A stretch of 64,000 bases of DNA from Paraphysomonas bandaiensis (taxonomy: Eukaryota; Chrysophyceae), in contig CBFFRP010000378.1 in assembly GCA_965644295.1 (NCBI GenBank), forward strand, positions 1 to 64,000, given 5' to 3'. The translations under genes and the position numbers were made by a program. How positions within the stretch are numbered: the stretch's first letter is position 1; each line of letters opens with the position of its first letter. Shown piece after piece: positions 46,301-58,174 of this stretch. Below the pieces are notes generated by a model, which saw nothing but the letters and a program-made list of their open reading frames with translations, made no database searches and was not told the DNA's origin.

Positions 46301-47951
46301 AATAGCCAATTGAATTCTTCTTTTGCGAAGGCTTGTGTAGCAGCAGGTAGGTATCAGGAAGCGGCAAGAGCTTATGAAAGAGCCAAGGACATAGACAAGG
46401 TGAGTTTTGTCTACAGTTTGACTTAGCGTGTAACGTCTGTCGTAGGTGGTCGAAATCAACCTTCGCCATTTGGACGATGTTCAGCAGGCGTTTGACCTTG
46501 TCCGTGAGACCGCTTCTTCAGAAGGAGCCACACTTGTTGCAGACTACTGTTTAGAGGTCCAGAATTATCGGGGTGCCATTGAGTTCATGCTCTTGGCAAA
46601 GAAATCAGATGAAGCCTTCAAATTGGCACAGTCACACAGTCAGGTCGACACATATGCTTCCCTTCTTGGGGATAACATTGCTGGCGATGATGCACTTAGA
46701 GTCGCTCACTACTACGAAAAGAGTCAGGACTTCGGAAAAGCTGGCAGGTACAGGCATAACTTGTATGCAGTTGTGTTCGTATATTTTTTACAGCTTCGAA
46801 TAGTGATTGATTGGTGTTGTGACAGATATTACGCGTTGTGCTCCCAGTACCAGCGAGCTCTTAAGTTGTTCATTCAGTGTGGCGACAGAGAGATCGACTC
46901 CGCCATAGAGGTTGTCGGGAAGAGTCAGAATGAGCATTTGACCCATCAACTCATCGACTTTCTTGTTGGCGAGAAAGATGGTATACCGAAAGACCCCAAC
47001 TACATATACCGCCTTTATATGGCTTTGAGGAAGTATGATGATGCTGCTAAAACAGCACTTATCATCGCTCGCCAAGAGCAGGACATGGGTAATTACGCCC
47101 TCGCTCATAGCGTCATCGCTGAGACTATCAGGAAACTGGAAGAGGATAACATTCGAGTGCCTCTGCAACTGCGTACTCAGTTTGTGTTGCTGCACTCGTA
47201 CTTGCTGGTCAAGAGGTTAGTCAAGAAGGGGGATCACAGTGGGGCAGCTAGAATGCTACTCCGTGTAGCCGAAAGTGTATCCAAGTTCCCACAGCACCTT
47301 GTGCCAATCCTCACTTCTACTGTGGTAGAGTGTCAGCGGGCAGGGCTGAAAGCATCTTCCTATGAGTATGCGGCCATGCTAATGCGTCCAGAGCATAGAC
47401 CCAACATTGACCCGAACCTGAAGCGGAAGATTGAAGCTATCGTAAGGCGCAGATCGGCGCACACAGATGACATGCAGGAGGAGTTATCCCCATGTCCTCT
47501 GAGTGGGCAGATGATTCCTCAGACCCAATTGTCATGCCCCACCACGAGAGATGCACTGCCCATGTGTATCATTACTGGGCGCCACATGCTGATCGATGAC
47601 TGGTGCTTCTGTCCAAACTCAAAGTTTCCCGCGCTGTACTCAGAATACTTGCAATTTATCCAAGACGAATGTAGTGCTGCAAGAGCAGCCTCTGAAGGCA
47701 AAGATAGGGACGATGAAGTTGTTCCATCAGCTACGGACCCTATACTCGGCATGCCAGTGACGGCAAGTATGCTGGAGAAAGTTTCGCAGGAGGAAGCGAT
47801 GAAGTACATTCAGAAGTACAACAACGTCAAGGAAGAGTCAGAGAACAAGAAACAGAAAAATAATTCCGATGGGAGTGAGGAAATGAATGGGAATGCGAAT
47901 GAAACTTTGGGTTCTCCAAGCACCACTAAAGCTGACCGAATGCTACCGTGA
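43357..47951 (+). CDS. WDR19: Intraflagellar transport protein IFT144 (WDR19)
   Basis: Four exons (43357-43459, 43527-46399, 46446-46747, 46826-47951) splice to 1,467 aa; animal WDR19 is about 1,340. The N-terminus (ISWHP-type blade FSWHPEGNFIASAGSNG; LNLQWDKDGDYLAVLQDG; FLAWSKTGPQLAIGTAKGNLLIYN; GKHAKRIVCGGWSS; DRTITVSNEAGDTL) is a WD40 propeller nearly diagnostic for this protein. A second propeller follows, then TPR-like helices (ALELNKREYWLALSGKAMELMNVELAVRVYRQLGDA; EIYVRHLLPQDKNKINEAVPIFEKV; AAGRYQEAARAYERAKDIDK). The C-terminus is Cys-rich (CPLSGQ, CPTTRDALPMCIITG, WCFCPNSKFPALYSEY) and may bind zinc. IFT144 is a core IFT-A subunit for retrograde flagellar transport, so the organism builds a flagellum. 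Confidence 0.96.
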
Positions 47952-48943
47952 GTAACTCATTAGTTGCAGAGTGTAGGTTGGAAGTAATTCGAAGTGTATG
48001 ATGTGGTAGAAGAGTTATTTTAAGTACAGCATTCGTGTAGAACGAGTAATACAGTCGTACTAGATATTACGCAACCAAAATGGTTTGTTAAGTAAGTGTG
48101 CGAAACGATTCTGTGCTTACTGCCCGTTGTTTTCTAATTGGTGGCAAATGTCATTGCCTGGAGATTTATGACAAGCTTACTGATAAAATCATGTAGAATC
48201 TTTGATGAAAATTCTAATATTTTTATAACTGTCGTACTGTCTAAATTGGCAACTTGAACTATGCAAGATGCAAGCTGTAGCTTCATAGTGTGACGAGTTG
48301 AGGAAACTGTCTCAATAATAATATGCAGAAATAATAATATTGATATATTTTGGGCGCTAGAAGAAAACATTAGCTCGATCGATTGTAACAAGTAAGTAGT
48401 TAGTAGAGGTTACAACATAATGAGCCGAAAGTTGACAAATCAGCTGCATCATTATATAAACAGGCGGACTGGGATGTCTTTTCGACGACGGTGAAAATGA
48501 TGTAAAATTCGACAGTGAATGTAGTTACGGGATATACTCCATTTTTTATGACGTTCGGGAGAGAGTAACATACATCAGTACACTGCCATGTATAAATATT
48601 TAAATTATTAATTATTATCTGCTATTGAATTAGATCAATATATATCTACCGTTACAACCAATTTTATTTCGTCATACAATAGTACGTTTTCTACATAGCA
48701 ATGAAGCTTACAGTACATTACTACGGTGTTGTAAGCGTCTACAACATTATATACCATTTGGTGTATCATATATCATGTACAGATTTCAGTTCATCCCCAC
48801 AACAGGTGGCAAAATATAGGTATATACAGTCATCTCTACAGCATATGATAAAACTTCTCATAAACAACCTATGCTACCGAAGTACGCCAAAAACTTTGAA
48901 AAGGGTAGTATAAACAAATATACATTTGCGCAACGAAGCGGTA
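47952..48943. other. Intergenic, convergent 3' ends
   Basis: Between IFT144 and the E2 gene. AT-rich; no gene supported. Confidence 0.4.
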
Positions 48944-49699
48944 TTAGAGGTCTGACATATCAGAAACATCACTCGAATTGTCATCCAAATCATCTTCGAC
49001 AATTCCTTTCATATATTCACCATCAGCCCCGGAGTTTGAAGAGGAAGTTGTGTCGGATGACTCTTTGCGAGCGTCATCCGTCATCACAATATCCGCAGAT
49101 GCATATTTAAGAACAGAGTTTCTCACTCGAAGACCGTACTTTTCTTCAGACTCCATGAGTAAAGCTGCAGCTTCTCCATTTAGAGGGTCAGCTGCATTCG
49201 GGTATCTCAACAACTGCGGAAGAAAAGACTCAAATATATTGACAAGATCTATGTAAAAGTCAGAAATATGAAAGATCACATGAACAGTTCATACCGAACA
49301 TGGGACTCCATGTTTGGTTAATCACATCAAGACACACAGAACCACTGCGCTCATCAATATTGGGATGAAATATTCGATTCATAAATCCAATACTGGGGCT
49401 TTTATAGGGATATTCACTCGGTAATGTCACATGAACCTTCCATATCCCACCCTCAAAAGGGGTGTCAGAAGGTCCAGGAAATTTCACATAAAAATCTACA
49501 AAAAAGTCCATTTTATTATAATCATACTATATAACTGTGATAACTGAACCGTTCATGCATGCTTCATCGGGTATATGGACTTCATAGTTACTCATTATCC
49601 TGTAAAGATAATGATAAGGATGTGATGAATAGGATGGTAATAGAGATCTACATACAGTTTCATTGTATCCATCTCACGTCTCTTACTGCTACTGGACAT
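48944..49699 (-). CDS. UBE2H: Ubiquitin-conjugating enzyme E2 H (Ubc8 type)
   Basis: Four exons (49699-49656, 49599-49550, 49495-49295, 49248-48944) splice to 199 aa. The opening [15 protein letters not shown] is close to the E2H consensus. The UBC fold shows [42 protein letters not shown] and [15 protein letters not shown], with the catalytic Cys in SVCLDV. Then [18 protein letters not shown] and [20 protein letters not shown]-terminal acidic Ser/Asp tail ([15 protein letters not shown]) is characteristic of UBE2H/Ubc8, which works with the GID/CTLH ligase. All key residues are present. The first two coding exons are short (44 and 50 nt), so simple ORF finding misses the N-terminus. Confidence 0.95.
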
Positions 49700-50501
49700 T
49701 GTTGATATGAGTTCGTTATTACTGAAGAGATACAGATGAGTCAATAATAAATGTGTGATTGTTGATTGCAGTAAGAAGATGGGTGTGTATGTATGTATAT
49801 GAGAACATGGATGTGCAGCAGTGTGTATGTATGTATGTATGTGTGTGTGTGTATATGTACGCTGTGAGAACATTCAGTGAGAACAATCTTATGACTGTTA
49901 CAGGTCAGGGAATACAGCATACTACAGCTCCATATACTATCTTTATGTACTGTATATCTATAGCGTACTTTTAGGTAGAATTGTACTGCTGTATATACTG
50001 TACTTATGTACCCTTATCTTGCAGTACATGGCATTAATTTTCTTATAAGTAGAAATCCATTACAGTGTATCTGATAGTGATACACCTACATGGTAATGGA
50101 GTTCATTTTACATTCGTCATTGTTGCTTTTACAGCATATTCGTCCCATCCCACGAGAGTGTGTCATCAATTTCGTAAGGGTCAGATGTACTTGAAAATCC
50201 CATTTTTTCATAGCAGAAACAAGGAAAAAAACCGAGTGGAATAGGCAACTGCTGTATATCCAGCCAGCATTGTGCAAAATTAGGGTTTGACACTACAGTC
50301 TTCTAAAAACCTCTGTATATAATAAAACCACCTATTTTTGTCACATCAAAAGGGTGTATTTTTAACAATATCATAAACTTAACCAACTCAGCATATATAT
50401 GCATGTACAGCATGTTACCTGCACAGCTCCATCTGCAATACATCAAGTCATTATATAGTTAATAGTAATAGTCCTATATAGAGTATATTTCATTAGGCAT
50501 C
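49700..50501. other. Divergent intergenic spacer
   Basis: Between the E2 gene and the WBP4-like gene. GTAT/GT microsatellite at 49784-49860; TGCAGCAGTGTGTATGTATG near 49814 and ACTGCTGTATATAC near 49985. No coding evidence. Confidence 0.5.
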
Positions 50502-52365
50502 ATGACAGAGTACTGGGTATCTCAAGCGAAGTATTACTGCAAGTTTTGTAAGCAATGGATGGCTGATAATAAAGTGGTAAGTTAGCTATGCATATACACA
50601 TATACACACACATACATACATATATAGGCTCTTATAGTGTGTATTATTAGAGTCGTAAGAATCATGAAGCAAGTGAAAGACATAAAAACCAAGTTGAATA
50701 TTTTCATAAGAAAAAAAGAGATGAGAAGCTTCATGGAGCGAGATCAGAACAGGAACTCACCAGACAATTAGCGGCTATAAATAAAGCAGCCCAAGATGCT
50801 GTGGCGCAAGACAGGGCACAGATGCAAGGGAACTTTTACCAGGTCTGTGTACAGTATATGTTATGTGGCTTTTGATTTTACACTTGCATTTGAAGTGTTA
50901 ATTGTCAGTAATGTATTAATTACAATTTGATATCAGTCGAATCACCAGTTTCCTGTCACCGCTCCTCCTCCTCCTCCCATACCATTAGCCCCTTCAGCTG
51001 GACAAAATAGTAGTGTGGGTCATAATGCTATGCATCAAGCCTATGCCAGACCTGTCCAAGGAAATGTTGAAACGGAAAGCCTCGCCAGTAGGCGAGCAAG
51101 GAGCTTGCCATCTCTGGGACCACTGTCAGAAAAAGCTGTAGATATGATATCGGAGAACCTTAGAGACAAGGAAGGAAGGTATGGAGGACAATTATACATC
51201 TAAGTTGCATGCAACTCAATTGGGTGTGATTGTGCAATGTATATAGCTCAGGTGTTTACACTGTGCGCGGAGTTACATATTTGGAGGGACAATACTTTGA
51301 AGACAGGCTTGTAGGCGACACAGAATGCGAGATTTTTGTGGAGGTAGGCGCCGTTTATAAATTCTTTTTTATTGATCTACGATGACTTGATTTATCTATA
51401 ACCTGCTAAACTGAGTTATACACTTTCATATTTTCAATGTGGAATAGGAGGAGGACGACTGGTGTGCGGGAAAAATAATCAGATGTAGAAATGTAGCAGT
51501 GCCCAATACTGAAGTTGTGCAGAAGACGTTTGACGTTGAGTATGTATCAACTAGTTCAGGTAGTCTGAATGCAAATACGGGAGTAGGTGATATTTTATAT
51601 GCGCATTTGATGCCAGTGCACATTTGTAGAGCAGTGCACAACTCGTGATAAATATTGAATATTGCAGTTATCCATCGATTAAGTAGTATTCTTATCTAGA
51701 TTGCGCACTTGGTATGAAGACAGAAAGTGGTGTAAAAAGTGATAGGATCAGACTTATACAACGGGCCCCGGTTGCCCCAGTAACGGTTGAAGAATCCACT
51801 GGGCTGGGTAAGTGGCAAACGGTAGCCGTAAGGGAAGTCAACGAAGAAGAAGAGCGTAAAAAGCAGCAGCAACGAGAAAAGGAGGCAGAGAAGCTAAGGG
51901 CGAAAGCCATGAAGGTATAATTTACTTCTATGCATTCGTTTTGACTATTTGCACGCTACTATATGGTATAATATTAAGTTTTTGGTACATCGTATGGCAG
52001 GCGTCATTGGAAGAAGATGCACGAGCTCTTGCGGAAGCAGGAGAAGGGGATGATGCTCTGAGCTCCTATGACCCTTATAATACGGGAGTATACAGAGGCA
52101 TAGCAGTAGATAGCCGCGGAGATGCGGAAGGACAAGCGCCCAAAACTGTGGAAGTAAGTGTCTGTTTCTATCTGCAGTTGTATTCGGAGAGGCAATATAG
52201 CATGGAATATCAATACTATTGATCACACACTTTTATGTGTACTAATATTCCTCTTGAAATTGGTAGATTGAGTCTCTTTGTGATGGGAAGGAGGTTGGGT
52301 TTAAGAAGAGAAAGACAACATCAGGTGGGGGTAGACGAATTAGACGAAAAGATTCCACTGATTAA
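50502..52365 (+). CDS. WBP4: WBP4/FBP21-like spliceosomal zinc-finger protein
   Basis: Eight exons (50502-50576, 50651-50842, 50937-51178, 51247-51343, 51448-51559, 51700-51914, 52001-52153, 52267-52365) splice to 394 aa. The N-terminus MTEYWVSQAKYYCKFCKQWMADN plus SRKNHEASERHK is a U1-C/matrin-type C2H2 finger (C-x2-C...H-x5-H). A Gln/Ala/Asp-rich coiled helix and a Pro run (APPPPPPIPLAP) follow, then a central part (VYTVRGVTYLEGQYFEDRL) and the conserved GKWQTVAVREVNEEEE segment. The C-terminal FKKRKTT...RRIRRKD tail is typical of WBP4, a spliceosomal B/C-complex protein. No canonical WW domain is visible, unlike vertebrate WBP4, so it is the lower-eukaryote form. Contains a long N-terminal helix with KKKRDEKLHG. 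Confidence 0.88.
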
Positions 52366-53074
52366 ATTGATGATGTTTTATTTAAGTATCATTTGAGAGC
52401 TTTAATATACTACTAATATGTTGGTAATAATACTGGTTGATAATATTTATCATATTGTGCTATTGATGTTTATATATTGGAATATGTCAGTTATCAGAAT
52501 ACGTCACACGTCACATGCTATGCGTGTACGTTATTGTATGTATTAGCTTATTTCATGTTAATAATATATGTACAATCATTTTCAGCTTATTACACTCATG
52601 TGTTTTGTTCAGTGATTGAATCATTGCTTTATCGAAACTCGTATTTTCCACGGGTCATAGTTCAATGCTACAATTTGCGAATAGGACTTGTAAAATACAT
52701 TCATTTTAGAATTAGTATCTGTGGTGATTCAGCTTCTGTAGCATTAAATAGTAGGATAATGGAATTTGTGCTGATAATGGAATAATAGGTAGAGGTCTAA
52801 CTAGTATGTCTAGCATTCAACTAGCCACTATATTGGTACAGGCTTTTAACGCCTATTGCTAAATAAAAAGACTTTCAATATATCTGTGGTGATTATATCC
52901 ACATCGCTATTAGTTGAATTTATATATATAATGCTGGAGTGTATTATTGCGTGACATATACATCGCGTCCATTGAGATCAACTGTTCATGATGTTCGTAG
53001 CACTGTGAAGCGTGAAGTCCATGCAAGTACTTTAATATGGCATCATTACAATAAATTATAAATATCACAAAATA
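52366..53074. other. Intergenic with dispersed-repeat copy F
   Basis: Convergent spacer between the WBP4-like and GTPase genes; its only recognisable content is repeat copy F (52730-52882). Confidence 0.5.
52730..52882 (-). repeat. Dispersed repeat family, copy F
   Basis: Read on the minus strand it runs GAAAGTCTTTTTATTTAGCA, GGCGTTAAAAGCCTGTACCA, CTAGTTAGACCTCTACC, CAAATTCCATTATCCTACTA and TTTAATGCTACAG, matching copy B. The stem-loop end is missing, so it is truncated there. Confidence 0.8.
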
Positions 53075-54982
53075 CTAGTGTTTCTTCTGGTTGGAATACC
53101 AATCAGTATCTTCTTCTGACAACATTACTCGTAACTTTTCTGCAAGTTCTCCTATTCCTTTGCTGGTTTTTGCACTGCAACAAATGTTATGTAATATAGA
53201 ACAGTATTACTTTCATACCTTCCAGTCATTACACTAATACCAGCTCTTCGAGCAGCTTTCTTGAACTTCTCGTGCAATTCCTCGTTTCCTTCGTAAATCA
53301 CATATCACTGGAAGTCGAAACATACAACAAGAACGTACCTTCTATATCCATTTTATTAAGAAATATAAGTGAGGGTTTACCCATCAGCTTTCTATCGTAC
53401 TGCCTAAGCTCAGATACAAGTGCTTTTAAGTCATCCGCAGGATCTCTTCCTTCAGAGCTTGCGCCGTCGATCACATACAAAAGAATCTGTACTTAGCGCG
53501 CATTATACTGATTACTAACGGATACATGCATTCGCCAAACCCGTACTTTGGTTCGCTCAATATGTCTCAGAAAGTCATGCCCCAGGCCACGATTTTCATG
53601 CGCACCTTCGATTAATCCTGTCATACATCAATGAGGCACATGCACAGAGTAGCCAAGAATGGAACACATCTCAAATTATGTTTGCAGACCTGGAATGTCT
53701 GCCATGGATATAGTTTCCTTATCCTATACACAAAAGATACGATAAGCGATATTGATATAATCAAATAAGTTGTGTGTGAAGTGTATAAGCTAAGTATTAT
53801 TCCTACTGCTTACCGAGTAAGATATAACACCTATATTGGGGTGCAGAGTAGTAAAAGGGTACGGGGCAATCTTGGGGCGTGCATTTGAGAGTGCCTTCAG
53901 CAGAGAGCTCTTGCCAGCCTATCAAAACCTCACAACAATGCAGCGCATACACACACACACTCACGTTTGGAAATCCAACTAAGCCCACATCAGCTATGAG
54001 TTTGAGCTCCAGTAATAAGGCCTTGTGTTCGCCAAGCATACCTGGAGTCTTGTGTAACGTCTGGGAATAACAAGTGTCATACAAGGTGTAGTGTATTGAC
54101 ATCCTACCGTAGAGTGATACACCATGCCTTTCTTGCCTCCAGCTAGAGCCCCATTTCCAAGACCAGGCCGACCTCCCTTGGCAACAAGTATACAGGTGCC
54201 GTGTGTATCCAAATCTACACTAGGAGGATCGACATCAACCACCTCTGTTACGTTACCGAACATGTCCTTCTCCTACAAATGCAGTCAATCACACTGGCCA
54301 CATACACATCTATTCAGCACAGCCTAAATGAAATGGTATTCCAAAATTCCTGAAAACAGTTGAGTGAGTACTTACAGCGTATTCCATCATATCGTTGTAA
54401 GACAACTTTTCAGTGATGACTGTCCCGAGAGGCACCTTAATGTATAGGTCTTCTCCACGTTTGCCTGTCAGTTTGTCACTAGACCCATTACCCCCATCCT
54501 TGGCATTAAAGTGGGCAACTTGAAGCGCTAGAGATGTCATTGTTCTGTCAGCAACTATATATACATTTCCTCCTGCTCCTCCATTCCCACCGGTGGGTCT
54601 CTTAATGGATGGCTTTGGAGCTATGATAATGTAACATATCACAGTAGAGAGAAATAAAAGAATACATACATTCAAAGCTGACACAACCATTTCCACCTTT
54701 TCCACCACGTACTTCAATATTCGCCTTATCAACAAACTGTATATGTATATATATATATATGAGGTGATCACATGCACCCCATTACCACTAATCACATACC
54801 CTATAATTCGTTTTGAATTGTCTTTTAATCCATACAGAATCATCATTATCATCATCATCATCAGGAATAGATGTATATGTGTCTTCAATAACACTGAATT
54901 TCATAGAATCATATCGTGAGAGATGTCGTATGAATACTACTGTAGGCTGTAAGCGTTTAATGAATGTAGTTGTTTTAATCAT
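53075..54982 (-). CDS. Obg-family GTPase (MTG2/GTPBP type)
   Basis: Eleven exons (54982-54800, 54736-54670, 54620-54376, 54272-54108, 54060-53965, 53918-53814, 53723-53690, 53617-53547, 53486-53339, 53288-53219, 53174-53075) splice to 427 aa. The N-terminus is basic and Ser/Thr-rich, plausible as a mitochondrial or plastid targeting sequence. The glycine-rich Obg fold follows ([45 protein letters not shown]). The GTPase domain shows G1 (GFPNAGKSSLL), G2 (PYPFTT), G3 ([20 protein letters not shown]), G4 (NKMD) and G5 (SAKTSKG). MTG2/GTPBP5-like proteins act in assembly of the organellar large ribosomal subunit. A C-terminal TGS/OCT-type domain is absent, as in the mitochondrial class. Several introns lie at G-motif positions and are 45-105 bp. 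Confidence 0.93.
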
Positions 54983-55614
54983 GTTTCGTAATATGAATGA
55001 GTTGAAATAGAATGATAATGTGGTGATATATTGCTATGATAGTATGCTTCTACAAGTGGCTGCATGAAGAAGCGCAGGTTAAGAGTGTATATGATCACTG
55101 GAAGTGGTCATATGACCACACTATACATGTACACTGTACAGACAGCAGTAGCAGCACATACACTATTATATACAGTACTATATACTATACATATGTACAG
55201 ACAGCAGAAGCAGCACATACACTCTATCATATACCACTGCTGTATGTCCTATACATATGTACAGACAGCAGAAGCAGCACATACACTCTATCATATACCA
55301 CTGCTGTATGTCCTATACATATGTACAGACAGAAGAAGCAGCACATATGGATATATGAATCCCGTTTATCCCATTTTCTATAGAACAGTCCGCACGTATA
55401 TTCTCTGTACTCACTCGGTTTTCCCCTATATCGTAACGAATATATGGGACCAGCAATTAAAGGGGTACCCCGACTGGTCGATCCGTTGAAATTTATTACT
55501 TAATTTTTCAATGCATATATATATATATTTGGACACATCATATAATTATAATATTAGAATCATTTCTAAAGTATATCGGGATACACAAGAAGTTAAAGTA
55601 AAGGAGAGTTTATT
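54983..55614. other. Divergent intergenic spacer with a minisatellite
   Basis: Contains a 59-64-bp tandem repeat (four copies, 55135-55345). The open frames across it in two phases are products of the repeat. Confidence 0.6.
55135..55345 (+). repeat. Minisatellite, ~64-bp unit
   Basis: Four copies of a unit starting TGTACAGACAGCAGAAGCAG begin at 55135, 55194, 55258 and 55322 (periods 59, 64, 64). The middle two are almost identical; the fourth is partial. Confidence 0.9.
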
Positions 55615-55887
55615 ATGGGATCACAGTCTTCAAGATACTCAGCTACCACAACAATTGATTTCAGAAATGATTCCGCTGGTGAAGAATCAGGAAGAATCAA
55701 GAATTTCTTCAAAAGAATTATTCATCGAAGAGATAAGAAACCTGATGATGATTCAGATATTGCCCACATAAAAATCGATCAGTCTGGTGGTTCTATTCTG
55801 AATTTCATGAAACAAGTTATGCCAAGATTCAGAAGAAACGTCTATCAACGCGCTGATGACGATTCGACACACGGCATGCTGATATAG
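55615..55887 (+). CDS. Small putative N-myristoylated protein (90 aa)
   Basis: Intronless 90-codon frame. It begins MGSQSSRY, matching the Met-Gly-x-x-x-Ser/Thr pattern for N-myristoylation, followed by an Arg/Lys-rich region (FFKRIIHRRDKK) of the sort that helps attach to negatively charged membranes. SILNFMKQVMPRFRRNVYQ could be an amphipathic helix. No family recognised. Its length and the absence of homologues I know mean it could be a chance frame, but the start context and composition are convincing. Confidence 0.55.
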   Translation: MGSQSSRYSATTTIDFRNDSAGEESGRIKNFFKRIIHRRDKKPDDDSDIAHIKIDQSGGSILNFMKQVMPRFRRNVYQRADDDSTHGMLI

Positions 55888-57022
55888 GCCTTCGAGTGGT
55901 GTTTATCAGTTGTATATGGAAGAGTAGTTACGTTTTTTTTCAGCTTTAAAAATTTGCACTGTTTCCAGTGATTTCTGGATGATATTTTGATACTGATAAA
56001 CGTATCCCAGACCGTACGTCACACGAGAGAGAGAAAGATATCACATTTGGTTTTTGTTTTAGTGCTGTATGTGTGCGTAATTAAAACATGCACAAATAAA
56101 TACTTTTCTGTTAAACTTTCTATTTGCGATATCTGGTGGGAAAACATGCACACCATAAGCAAGTGTTTGGAGTAGATGCTCATTGTTTGGAGGAAGACAT
56201 AGACACAGCTGTAATGCTTCTACCCTAAAGTAAATAATTCGTGGGGATTGTATAGACATCTGTATAGTTCACTTCAAAAGGTGTTAGCTTGTCAGAACTA
56301 TAGTGTACAGTGGTATTCTTAGTGCTATATGCTATACAGTACGACATCTTTGTGATTTCGTACTACTGCCAGAATTCAGACGTAGGCCTACTTTTCAATA
56401 GTACTCCTTTCTTACTAGAGAGTACTTCATACTAGTCGTTAGGTATATTTTAAATTGGAACTGTGGTATTTCATTGTGTAAGCCCTACGACTAAGTTATT
56501 CTCAAACAAAGTGACAACCGAATCGCTGCCCCATTCAACGAAATATCTACTGGTGTTTCACCAATATCTACTAATATGACGCTGTATTGTTCTCGTAGTT
56601 GCGTATCAATGGCGGCAAAGACATGTTACTACTACGAAGAAGCACAATGAGAATATTAAATAGAAACTCTAGCATCCTCTGACGCAGGCGTCACACAAAG
56701 TTGCACGCATTGCAACAAAACAAGTTTTCTAAAAGTAAATCCCACTAATTATTTAAGTGCACATGTAGAAGTTTAGTATAGTTCCAATGTGCACAGATAT
56801 ATAAATCGATGCCTGCGTAGATCTATGTTTGTATCACACAGAATAAAAGGGTTAAACATGCACCACCAACATTGTGAATGCTTTCCAGCGAAGCAATAAT
56901 AATAAGGAATACGTAATATAATAAAATCAGCCACAAGCGAATACATAGGTATTTCACGAAAGTAACTGTAACCCAAGAGTGATAACAAAATGGCTATCAC
57001 TTGTAAAAGGCCTCCCTACCCA
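55888..57022. other. Intergenic, no supported gene
   Basis: AT-rich, no coding or RNA feature recognised. Short frames (for example 56773-57000 minus) are low-complexity hydrophobic. Confidence 0.4.
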
Positions 57023-57427
57023 CTATTCGCGCACATTGACACCCCTCCAGCCAGCGCCATTCGCAGGAATCTCCTTGGGGCCATGCTGAATAGATCTCTT
57101 TTTATAGAACCATGAGTAGCATGTTGAACAATCTTTGCTACAAAAGTTCGGGTCTTCAAAACGTGAGTACTGCGGAAAGAAAGCACCCTCACAATTAACG
57201 CACTTCACCACTCGAGTAGTAACATAGTCTTCACAACTAGATGATGAATAAACACTATTGGAGTCACTGATGGTGGTAGATACATCATCACCGAAACTAG
57301 ACTTTCTATGTGACGTTTCAGAGTCATTATCAGTCTCGTCCGTTTTACATTGTAATGCCTTCCTTGTGACTATCTGTGGGGTCGGCTGATGGGTGCTGGG
57401 AGCACTCGGAAGCAATGAGCGAAGCAT
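57023..57427 (-). CDS. Small Cys-rich, putative zinc-binding protein (134 aa)
   Basis: Intronless 134-codon frame. The first ~70 residues are Ser/Thr/Asp-rich and probably disordered (DSNSVYSSSSCEDY). The C-terminal half contains VVKCVNCEGAFFPQYSRFED, then FCSKDCSTCYSWF and HGPKEIP. The spacing C-x2-C...C-x3-C-x2-C suggests a zinc ribbon-like fold, though no family name is known to me. Similar Cys arrangements with a 'CSxxC' pair occur in proteins of several protists (memory only). Start at the first ATG. No neighbour clue to role. Confidence 0.6.
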   Translation of the reverse strand: MLRSLLPSAPSTHQPTPQIVTRKALQCKTDETDNDSETSHRKSSFGDDVSTTISDSNSVYSSSSCEDYVTTRVVKCVNCEGAFFPQYSRFEDPNFCSKDCSTCYSWFYKKRSIQHGPKEIPANGAGWRGVNVRE

Positions 57428-58174
57428 GATGTGTGGAAATAATGATTCTCACTTGCTTTTTCTATGATATGAATCTTACTATAGCTCACAATACGATTAT
57501 CTTTTACTCTTACCCTTATGAATATATCTATCTATCTTCCCCATATCTACCTCACATTTTTCCCTCGCCAGATTTCAAACCAAGTATTGGTGAAAATTAG
57601 TGGACAGAGGAAGTTGGGGGATGGATCCCCCATTGTTGGCCCTGGGGAAAATTTGAGGGAATATTGTGTGTTGATAAGGCAAAAAATCATCATTTTTTCA
57701 TTAGTTGATCATCAAAAATGCAGTATGCAACAAAAAACTTGGAGTTTTTATCTTGGTTGACATATGACGTTGGGGGGAAATATTGGCTGCTTTATTTAAT
57801 TGTGTACGGTATTATCGAAGTACTGTAAAGGGGAATACAGAAGACTGCTGGGAAGATATTTGAATGTGGATATGAGCGAGTGAAGTCCGACCGAAGTGAT
57901 AATTCTTCTTGTGGATACTTCACACTTCACTTCTAGACTTCATACTTTCGCTTCAACTATACCATACTTCACTTCACACTTCACTCATTTCACTTTATTA
58001 AGAACACTTCATTTTAATAACACTTCTATGCACTTCACTTGACTTCATTATTGTAACTTCGTATATATATCATTACATACAAGTGTGATAGTCTTACTAT
58101 ATATAACTATATGTAATCTATCACTTGTACATAATGATATATACATACACTCACAGACATTCATAATAATCTAC
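57428..58174. other. Divergent spacer with CTTCA-rich tract
   Basis: Promoter region of MSH5 and the Cys-rich gene. A CTTCAC/ACTTCA low-complexity tract runs from about 57905 to 58045. No coding evidence; the plus frame at 57518-57760 lacks features. Confidence 0.45.
57905..58045 (+). repeat. CTTCAC-rich low-complexity tract
   Basis: Irregular repeats of ACTTCAC/ACTTCAT over about 140 bp, upstream of the MSH5 start. Confidence 0.75.

Noticed and set aside
55036-55489. Two overlapping plus frames of 115 and 141 codons
   Set aside because: Both are readings of the 64-bp minisatellite and have no start context or domain.
57518-57760. 80-codon plus frame upstream of MSH5
   Set aside because: Random-looking composition and no family; lies in the promoter spacer.
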